64,000 nt of DNA, taken from UBA6059 sp965227155 (GTDB lineage: Bacteria; Bacteroidota; Bacteroidia; Cytophagales; Cyclobacteriaceae). Shown here in pieces: positions 58,121 to 64,000 of this stretch. How positions within the stretch are numbered: the first letter of the stretch is position 1; every line of letters begins with the position of its first letter. The notes beneath the pieces are model-generated. The model saw only the letters and a program-made list of their open reading frames with translations. It ran no database searches and was not told where the DNA came from. Where the stretch lies: the NCBI GenBank assembly GCA_965227155.1, contig OZ245731.1, forward strand, positions 3,410,001 through 3,474,000, given 5' to 3'. The position numbers were made by a program, and so were the translations under genes.

Positions 58121-59377
58121 CTAGAAACCTATTACAGCTTCAATCATGATGCCGTTGAATTCAGCACCCTGGAATTTAGTGCCTGCCCAGCCATCACCAT
58201 CGTAAGAATGTGTAACATACTCTAATTTGGCTAATATATTGTTTGTCATATACCAGCCACCACCAAGGTTAAGTCTACTTACATTACTTTCTTGGGCACC
58301 ATCAGCAAACTCACCAGTTACTGAGTTATATCGGCCACCTATATATACCTGTTCTTTTGAACCGAATCTGTAGATCGCTTCAGCGCCAAGTTGTGTGAAT
58401 CCTCCACCAACTTGATCATTGCCATTGTTTGCAAATTCTAATACACCAAAGAACTCAAATCCTTTAGCTTTAAGGAAAGGGTTAAATTGGAAAGCTGTCT
58501 GGTAACCAAAACCAGTGTTTAATCGAGGAAGGAAATCACTCACTCTTGAGTCATTTTGTCCTTCTAGCACGCCGTAATATCTGGCACCTGCACGGTCACC
58601 ATTGTATAAGTAATCGCGTGTACTGTTTTCTGTAGAGCTATACATAGAACCGGTTAACCTGAAACGTACATCTTCGCTGATCTGTTTGTCATAGCCAAGT
58701 TTTAGGAAGAAAGCCATACCGTCATCACCAGCTGCAGGGGTTTGATTAAGTCGTCCGTTTGTTACACCTACTACACCTAATAGGCCATTATTCTGTAATG
58801 TCAATTCTGCAAAGGGCTCGGTAGAAAACGCATCCATAATGTAGTTGCCTACAAACGGGTTGTAAATAGCTCTTGCATTATCAGATCTTCTAAAGTGAGT
58901 ATCACCATAGTTGAATTCATCCATACCAAAGCGTAGAGTAGCAACTTTCATAAAGCCACTCATAAAGCCCGGTTTGATGAAGTCAAGCTTGTCCATTTGG
59001 ATATAACCACCTTTTACCCAAGCTTCATTGTGGTGTCTGGATGATAAATAAGTACGTAAGTGCATTCTTAGTCCGTCTTCCAATTGCACATCAATGTTGA
59101 AATTGGCAGCAGGAAGGGTGAAATTATTCGATAATTCAATTAATGTATCGCCTACAAGGTCATTAGATTGAGATAATCCCTGAAATTGGAGTGCAAAATC
59201 ACCACCAATACGTACTCTTACTCCTTGAAATTCAACATCATTTTCTTTTGATGTTTCGAATACATTCAAACCCCGCATATCATTATATCTAAAATATTGA
59301 AGCTCGGGTTGTTGGGCAAAGGCAACGGTAGAAGCTAAGCTCAACACCATTGCAAAAAATAAACTTCTGGTTTTCAT
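58121..59377 (-). CDS. Porin-like outer-membrane beta-barrel protein
   Basis: A 418-residue protein with a signal peptide (MKTRSLFFAMVLSLASTVAFA, ATG at 59377). It has long amphipathic strand repeats (FNIDVQLEDGLRMHLRTYLS, then AWVKGGYIQMDKLDF and VGVTNGRLNQTP) and ends in a closing strand with a terminal Phe (FNGIMIEAVIGF). This is the pattern of an outer-membrane porin for small solutes or phosphate-selective porin-like proteins. It lies 28 bp downstream of a YceI gene on the same strand, so the two form an operon. The transported substrate is unknown. Confidence 0.82.
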   Translation of the reverse strand: MKTRSLFFAMVLSLASTVAFAQQPELQYFRYNDMRGLNVFETSKENDVEFQGVRVRIGGDFALQFQGLSQSNDLVGDTLIELSNNFTLPAANFNIDVQLEDGLRMHLRTYLSSRHHNEAWVKGGYIQMDKLDFIKPGFMSGFMKVATLRFGMDEFNYGDTHFRRSDNARAIYNPFVGNYIMDAFSTEPFAELTLQNNGLLGVVGVTNGRLNQTPAAGDDGMAFFLKLGYDKQISEDVRFRLTGSMYSSTENSTRDYLYNGDRAGARYYGVLEGQNDSRVSDFLPRLNTGFGYQTAFQFNPFLKAKGFEFFGVLEFANNGNDQVGGGFTQLGAEAIYRFGSKEQVYIGGRYNSVTGEFADGAQESNVSRLNLGGGWYMTNNILAKLEYVTHSYDGDGWAGTKFQGAEFNGIMIEAVIGF

Positions 59378-59405
59378 AATTGACAATTGATTTATAATGA
59401 GTTAA

Positions 59406-59939
59406 TTATTTTTTAAGTACTATGTCGTAAATGATCGTTACTTCGTCACCTGTTTTTAAGGAACCAAACATGGCTGTGGGTGGATCAATGCCAAATTCTG
59501 ACATTTTAAAGGCTACGCGGCCTTCAATTTTCATTTCTTGTTCAGTCATTGACTTTAATGTTGCATCCACCGGTATTGCTTTGGTACTACCTGCTACAGT
59601 CAACTTACCTTCACCTATAATTTTGTTATCCTTTACAGTAAGTGCAGAAGCTGCGAAGGTGATACTTGGATGATCATCCGCCTCCAGGGCTTCATAGGTT
59701 TTCTTATCCATGATCCCCTTTCCGCTTTCGATGGATTTTGTAGCGACTTTTACTAAGAGATCATTGATGACAGATTCATTGATTACGCCATTAATTGAAA
59801 AATCATTCACATTGGATTCCCAATCATGGATAGAGGATGTGCCTTGAATGACCATCTTACTTTCAGCAGGTGCCAAAGTGAATTCGGCTTGCTTTTCACT
59901 TATAAAAATTAGTGCGATAATTAATAGTAAACTCTTCAT
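59406..59939 (-). CDS. YceI family protein
   Basis: A 177-residue exported protein of the YceI family. The signal peptide is short (MKSLLLIIALIFISEKQA). Key blocks are FTLAPAESKMVIQGTSSIHD, then ALEADDHPSITFAASAL, KIIGEGKLTVAGSTKAIPVD and FKMSEFGIDPPTAMFGSLKT. It forms an antiparallel barrel that probably binds a long lipid. It is the first gene of a two-gene operon with the porin-like gene, and a perfect ATGTAAC-gata-GTTACAT inverted repeat lies upstream. Confidence 0.92.
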   Translation of the reverse strand: MKSLLLIIALIFISEKQAEFTLAPAESKMVIQGTSSIHDWESNVNDFSINGVINESVINDLLVKVATKSIESGKGIMDKKTYEALEADDHPSITFAASALTVKDNKIIGEGKLTVAGSTKAIPVDATLKSMTEQEMKIEGRVAFKMSEFGIDPPTAMFGSLKTGDEVTIIYDIVLKK

Positions 59940-60162
59940 TGCTCTTGCGTTTAAAATCTTGGGTGCAAGGTAGGGCGAAGCGAAACCGTGGAATATGAGA
60001 AAGCTTGCTGCTCTGATTGATGTTAGTCATAAAATCGCATGACAATTGATATACATACATATGTATATACATTGCAATGAGATGAGAATTGTAATGTTTT
60101 GCTTAATTCTTAGAATAATATATCAAAATAGCTGCAAACGATTCCTTTTGGCCAAATTACTG

Positions 60163-60180
60163 ATGTAACGATAGTTACAT
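60163..60180. promoter_or_regulatory. Candidate Crp/Fnr-type operator
   Basis: Perfect inverted repeat ATGTAAC (60163-60169), GATA, GTTACAT (60174-60180). The 7-4-7 spacing is like Crp/Fnr-family sites. It lies about 220 bp before the YceI start codon, between two minus-strand genes. An AT palindrome ATACATATGTAT at 60055-60066 is also in this upstream region. Confidence 0.45.
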
Positions 60181-60228
60181 TGCTTCAATATGCAGCAAAT
60201 GATATATGGTAGCATAGCCATCAAGATG

Positions 60229-60726
60229 TTATTTCAGGTGTGTCTTATGATCAATGATAGATTCATAAAAATGATGCATGCGAAACATTTGTTCGGCACC
60301 TATTTTTTGTCCGCCTTGAGCAATTATGTAGAGTAGCAATGCAAGACCACCACAAATGGGTAGAATCCATAGAATGGGGGCCTCCATATTTAGCATGGCC
60401 TGGGAAGCGCCGTACATGCCAGCAAAGAGTGCTATCAGGCCTAATGCGATGTAGCCAAAAAAGAAGATAGCCCATACCGATGGGTTAGGACCATATAGCC
60501 CACGAACAATAGTGCCATCAGGGGTTTCTTCGAGACTGATGGTGAGTACCGGTGACCAATAATGTCGATCTTCAAGTGGAATATGAATTGTGATATGGTG
60601 GTGAGAAAGCTTAATCATAAACTGGGCTTTCGTATCATCATCCAGGTTTTGGAATTTTTGGGTTATATCCTGGATGCTTAGCTGAACGGTATTCTTAAAG
60701 CGGGGCCTTATCCTAAAGCTACTCAT
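60229..60726 (-). CDS. Two-helix membrane protein of unknown function
   Basis: A 165-residue protein not recognised as a named family. A polar N-terminal half (SSFRIRPRFKNTVQLSIQDI, then LSHHHITIHIPLEDRHYWSP) is followed by two predicted membrane helices, WAIFFFGYIALGLIALFAGM (about 85-104) and PILWILPICGGLALLLYIIA (about 117-136). The pattern is like small membrane proteins that read a ligand on the cytoplasmic side. It is a single gene on the minus strand. Confidence 0.6.
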   Translation of the reverse strand: MSSFRIRPRFKNTVQLSIQDITQKFQNLDDDTKAQFMIKLSHHHITIHIPLEDRHYWSPVLTISLEETPDGTIVRGLYGPNPSVWAIFFFGYIALGLIALFAGMYGASQAMLNMEAPILWILPICGGLALLLYIIAQGGQKIGAEQMFRMHHFYESIIDHKTHLK

Positions 60727-60959
60727 AGATCAAAAAATTATACTTTAATAAAGCAACATACATATTTGTTAGATATGATAAGTCGTATAGAGGCAAATGA
60801 TGTTTATCATGATGTGTCTTAATGGCAAAATAAAATTATGATAATCATTAATAGTGTAGATAAATATGTGGATAAGTGGGGTATAAGTATGTGTAAAATA
60901 TGTGCAAAACAAATTTGAGCAAAATATTGCACTGCAAATATTTAGCACTACTTTAGTAT

Positions 60960-61192
60960 CACCAAGCGAGAGATAAAGAGTCGAAACGAGAGTTTCAGCT
61001 TGAGCAGGGGAAGGAGATAGAAGCTACGGTGACTATCGACGAAGCTGCAAAAGATAGCGTAGCGATACTTGGCAACAAGAAAAGCTACAAAGGTTCTCAA
61101 CAGTAACTTGGCAGTTGATCAGAAGCTACGGTTTCAGATTGATTGAAAAGGGTAAGCAAAATCGTTCAGAGGATGCTTGCCCTTTTTGTTTT
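60960..61192 (+). ncRNA. Candidate small RNA with intrinsic terminator
   Basis: A 230-bp segment in a 530-bp gap. A possible -7 box TACTTTAG (60948-60955) lies just before it and a strong terminator closes it. It is locally repetitive: agaagctacggt occurs at 61019-61030 and 61121-61132, with related gaagctgcaaaa and aaagctacaaag between. One frame can be read as QLEQGKEIEATVTIDEAAKD and on to a stop at 61104-61106, but no ATG, GTG or TTG opens it suitably, so an RNA is more likely than a peptide. It does not look like a known RNA family. Confidence 0.4.
61147..61192 (+). terminator. Intrinsic terminator of the candidate small RNA
   Basis: Arms AAAGGGTAAGCA (61147-61158) and TGCTTGCCCTTT (61174-61185) pair over 12 positions with one G-T, followed by a T-rich stretch. 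Confidence 0.8.
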
Positions 61193-61256
61193 GGTAAGGG
61201 TTGTATTAATTTAACAGGCTAATAGTATTAATTCAATAGCCCACAATTCATTACAA

Positions 61257-62057
61257 GTGAAATTCACTACAGACCCTAATTTTAATCATCCCTTTTTCAA
61301 AGATATTGTTCGCATTGATTACCCTGACGGAGCCCCAAAACAGCTTATCAATGATTTCGGGTATAGCTATCTAATGTTTAGATATGGGGATTTTGAAACC
61401 GCAGTGCTTGATAAGTATAAAATCGAAATACCTAATGCATTCGTTAAGCCAACAGGCGACTATTTCAGTGTAGTGGCCCCAAAAGGGGGAACTTGGATCA
61501 GCCTTGAAATGCCCACAACATATTTTCATTCCCTTACTGGCTTGGAGACAGCTAGCTATATGAATAAGCTTGTTGACCTTTCCTTATTCTTACCCGGAGC
61601 TAAAATCAAATCATTGCTTAGTGACTTATTGCCTGCCTATGATTTACAGCAATTGATCGATATAGTCGATACAGCATTTGGTAGTTACTATGATGAATGG
61701 AGCCAACCAACACCTGCACAGGAGATCGTAACCTTCATTTATCAGCAAAACGGACTATTAAACCTTGAAGACTTACTAGATCAGTTTCCCCAATCGAAGC
61801 GTACTCTTGAGCGATTGTTTCGCACATGGGTTGGAATTCCCCCCTACAGGTTTATCAAGCTCGTGCGCTTTAACTTTATCATAAGGGATTTTCTGGAGGG
61901 TAGTAAGCCATTGGCACAACTGATTGCTGATTACAACTACTACGATCACTCTCATTTTGAAAAGGACTTTAGAAAATTTATGGGGCAGTCCATTCGGGAG
62001 TATAATAATATTTTTAATCCTCTGCTGACAGAAGCTTTGAATCGAGCATACATCTGA
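61257..62057 (+). CDS. AraC-family transcriptional regulator
   Basis: A 266-residue regulator. The C-terminal half has the two helix-turn-helix units of AraC: LEDLLDQFPQSKRTLERLFR, then VGIPPYRFIKLVRFNFIIRD and LIADYNYYDHSHFEKDFRKF. The N-terminal half (KQLINDFGYSYLMFRYGDFE, later PTGDYFSVVAPKGGTWISLE) is like the DUF6597-type ligand domain found in Bacteroidota. The start is GTG at 61257. It lies downstream of the candidate small RNA and may be regulated with it. Confidence 0.9.
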   Translation: MKFTTDPNFNHPFFKDIVRIDYPDGAPKQLINDFGYSYLMFRYGDFETAVLDKYKIEIPNAFVKPTGDYFSVVAPKGGTWISLEMPTTYFHSLTGLETASYMNKLVDLSLFLPGAKIKSLLSDLLPAYDLQQLIDIVDTAFGSYYDEWSQPTPAQEIVTFIYQQNGLLNLEDLLDQFPQSKRTLERLFRTWVGIPPYRFIKLVRFNFIIRDFLEGSKPLAQLIADYNYYDHSHFEKDFRKFMGQSIREYNNIFNPLLTEALNRAYI

Positions 62058-62062
62058 TAGAT

Positions 62063-62284
62063 ATGGGTTTTGCCTCGCCAGGTTTGAAAACAACACAACT
62101 GGCTTTGAACCTAAATGCAAATGCCATGCACATGGCGATCAACTGGGATAAGAACCTTTTTGATGTCAATACAGACCAACCCTATTCCGAACAGGCCAAC
62201 CGTATACGGCAGGAAGTGCAAATGCTGGTAGATGTAGTGGAAGCACTAGATTTAAATACGCGCATCTGGGCAAAGGCAATGTGA
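62063..62284 (+). CDS. Hypothetical small protein
   Basis: A 73-residue ORF beginning 5 bp after the AraC-type gene: MGFASPGLKTTQLALNLNAN, then an amphipathic helix VQMLVDVVEALDLNTRIWAK. No family was recognised. Close spacing and a helical C-terminus make a real gene possible, but the length is short and no other evidence supports it. Confidence 0.35.
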   Translation: MGFASPGLKTTQLALNLNANAMHMAINWDKNLFDVNTDQPYSEQANRIRQEVQMLVDVVEALDLNTRIWAKAM

Positions 62285-62625
62285 ATTGATTGGCTGAGTA
62301 TGGAAATAGGGTAGGGTAATTGTCTTTTAAGCTCAACATGATTTCAAGTCAATTCACTGACAAGTGTGCATTCATGAAATATTTGATTCTGTGGAACATA
62401 TTGTCGTTTTTTTACATAAATCCGTAATTGATCTCGCCCTAGCTTTATGGTTTAAAATTATCTCTATCCAGCTATTTATAAAGCTAAATAGACGTGCCTT
62501 TAATACTGCATTGAAAGTCAAGTAGAAATTGAAATCAGATAATTCTTGGAATCCTGCTTTAAAGCTAAGTCCTACCTAGTGATAGCGATAATCAAATATT
62601 GATTCACAGAACTAATTAATGATAA
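62285..62625. other. Gene-free intergenic stretch
   Basis: 341 bp of AT-rich DNA between the small ORF and the secreted protein gene. No gene, clear terminator or repeat was recognised; it probably holds the promoter of the next gene. Confidence 0.5.
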
Positions 62626-64000
62626 ATGAAAGGTGGTTTACAATATTGGATTGATATATGCCGGATATGGGGCATGCTGCTATCATTACAGCTTTTGGTT
62701 GGATCAGTCTTTGGTCAATCCTATGATAAAAAATTTGAAATTAAGGTAAGTAAACAACCGAGCACTAATGACCCCACGGTACAGATAGATGTGAACTTAC
62801 AAAGTAGGTGGGTTGGCAGTGATGCCGGAGGTGTAAACAGGTATTTCTATTCAAATGGCAGGCTGGGTGATGCAGCTTATAGCTTCGTAACTGCAGTATT
62901 TCTTAATAGTGCAGGCACTGAAATCGGAGAGCAAAGTTTATTTAGGTATTCCGATGCAGATAATACTTTGGGACAAAGCGGAACTTTTAACGTAGCAGGC
63001 TTCCATGTGGACTTGACCGGCTCAAATAACTGTGCAAATGCTTCTGGTTCCGGGCCTCAATTTCAATATCTGTCTCAAATAGGACTTGTGACAAATTATT
63101 CTAATTCCGATGGAGCATTACGAACCATTAACAGTTCAAATGTATCTAGTCGTCGGGATGGGTTTGGCAATGAGGTAAGTTTAAGGGTTACTTTCGACCT
63201 TTCGGAGATCAACCTGCCTACCGGTACGAGTAGCATTGAATTTGTACATCTGGTGTATGGTGATGATAAGTACGTTAACGTAAACAGTAGCGGTGTTGCT
63301 GTAGCTTGTAATCCTGATAATAACTCCTACTATGTTGGTCGATCGGGAGGATCAGCAACTGGATCCCTTACCGGATACCATAGCGGAAAAGTCACAAGCA
63401 TACCCTCATTTAATTTTGGAGGTGGCATTACCAGTTTCGGTGCCACTACTGATGATTGTGACGAAGTAACTTTGTCTATTGCACACAATTTCCCCTCAAC
63501 AAGCCTACTACGTACAAGGTTTTTCAGAAGGCAAGGATCAGGCCCATTCACTTTATTAGAAACTCGGTCAGGTGTACCCTCCGCTTATACCAATACACCT
63601 CCTCTGACTAATACAAATTATGAGTACAGAGTAGAGGTAGACCATTTTTACTACGGACCACTGGCCAATAGTAATGATATAGGAAGTGTGATAGGCCCAT
63701 TAAATGCACCAACAAATTTGGTTGCCTCACAAAATGAATGCGAAGAAATCAATTTGAGTTGGGATGCAGTACCACAGTCAACTGGGTATCGAATTTTTAG
63801 AAATACAACTAATGTAAAACCTGGTACGCCGCTTATTGATGTTGATGGTTCATCTTCTACTTATACAGATGCAGTGGGTGGAGGTGATTATTACTATTGG
63901 GTAGATACTAAAAATGCCTGTGATGATTTTTCAAGCTCTACTACCAGTGCCCTTGGCACTTCTGTTAATCCCACTACTACACCGACAAACTTAAGTTTAA
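62626..64000 (+). CDS. Large secreted protein with fibronectin type III-like repeats (5' part)
   Basis: The ATG at 62626 opens an uninterrupted frame of 458 codons that runs off the window. A signal peptide is visible (IWGMLLSLQLLVGSVFGQ), followed by about 230 residues of beta-rich, Asn/Ser/Gly-rich sequence without a clear family. From about residue 280 the pattern turns to fibronectin type III-like repeats: LNAPTNLVASQNECEEINLS with W at the core (NLSWDAVPQSTGYRIFRNTT) and the next repeat starting PTTTPTNLSL. Such proteins in Bacteroidota are often very long, cell-surface or type IX-secreted adhesins; the C-terminal sorting domain would lie outside the window. Confidence 0.85.
   Translation, partial: MKGGLQYWIDICRIWGMLLSLQLLVGSVFGQSYDKKFEIKVSKQPSTNDPTVQIDVNLQSRWVGSDAGGVNRYFYSNGRLGDAAYSFVTAVFLNSAGTEIGEQSLFRYSDADNTLGQSGTFNVAGFHVDLTGSNNCANASGSGPQFQYLSQIGLVTNYSNSDGALRTINSSNVSSRRDGFGNEVSLRVTFDLSEINLPTGTSSIEFVHLVYGDDKYVNVNSSGVAVACNPDNNSYYVGRSGGSATGSLTGYHSGKVTSIPSFNFGGGITSFGATTDDCDEVTLSIAHNFPSTSLLRTRFFRRQGSGPFTLLETRSGVPSAYTNTPPLTNTNYEYRVEVDHFYYGPLANSNDIGSVIGPLNAPTNLVASQNECEEINLSWDAVPQSTGYRIFRNTTNVKPGTPLIDVDGSSSTYTDAVGGGDYYYWVDTKNACDDFSSSTTSALGTSVNPTTTPTNLSL

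Noticed and set aside
61065..61106. Short coding frame in the candidate small RNA
   Set aside because: No suitable start codon lies in frame after the upstream TAG at 60954, so it is kept as an RNA candidate.
1..64000. tRNA, rRNA or riboswitch genes
   Set aside because: Reading the intergenic stretches on both strands showed no cloverleaf-like, rRNA-like or known riboswitch-like sequence. A covariance-model scan was not possible here.

Overview
The window reads as chromosomal DNA of a Bacteroidota member, most likely order Cytophagales (inference). The grounds are DUF6702, DUF5916, SiaC/DUF1987 and PorV/PorQ-like families, a PadR plus FtsX/MacB-type permease pair with the Cytophagales-style N-terminal prefix, a LuxC-like acyl-CoA reductase facing a dicluster ferredoxin, and weak ribosome binding sites with a TAnnTTTG-type -7 box. 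No rRNA, tRNA, CRISPR array, transposase or phage gene was recognised.

Layout. 1-10.7 kb: the leuS 5' end, an outer-membrane protein, a DUF6702 protein facing an M20 amidohydrolase, a lysophospholipase, a membrane-anchored patatin, a helix-hairpin-helix barrel protein overlapping a PorV/PorQ-like protein, and a YwqK/MORN protein. 10.7-12.3 kb: a composite insertion with a DUF559 (Vsr-like) endonuclease gene, repeats and a perfect 29-bp GC-rich inverted repeat. 12.3-14.6 kb: a BamA/TamA-like protein, yidD and a GreA-like protein. 14.6-19.4 kb: an accessory island with two toxin-antitoxin pairs (one toxin gene broken by a nonsense codon), repeat-rich DNA and an AT-rich cassette (Cas2-like small protein, two-helix membrane protein, GIY-YIG/T5orf172 protein). 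19.4-25 kb: plsC, a second DUF559 element, acnA and a LuxC-like reductase. 25.7-35.9 kb: ferredoxin, rhomboid, hydrolase, an S9 peptidase with an apparent SUMF1-like tail, tspO, a DUF2384/RES pair, a GGT-family enzyme, a MazF pair, ttcA and a DUF6495-like gene. 35.9-44.5 kb: a DUF5916 barrel protein and a two-component cluster. 44.6-48.8 kb: an eight-gene signalling operon (SiaC, roadblock-like, PP2C, roadblock-like, ABC-type ATPase without partner, dual-specificity phosphatase, small protein, BLUF photoreceptor). 49-64 kb: scoA/scoB, a flavin reductase, an M19-like protein, a PadR/permease pair, a cysteine desulfurase-like enzyme, YceI proteins around a porin-like protein, a candidate small RNA, an AraC regulator and the 5' part of a large secreted protein.

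Two things stand out. First, three convergent gene junctions (DUF6702/amidohydrolase, MORN/BamA-like, plsC/acnA) each hold extra DNA bracketed by direct duplications of roughly 95-120 bp of the junction. Two of the three carry DUF559 endonuclease genes with shared GC-rich inverted repeats, which suggests an uncharacterised mobile element that enters 3'-3' junctions without breaking either gene. Second, the 44.6-48.8 kb operon joins SiaC/PP2C partner-switch parts to two roadblock-like proteins, an unusual ABC-type ATPase, a protein phosphatase and a blue-light sensor, a combination I do not recognise as a described pathway.
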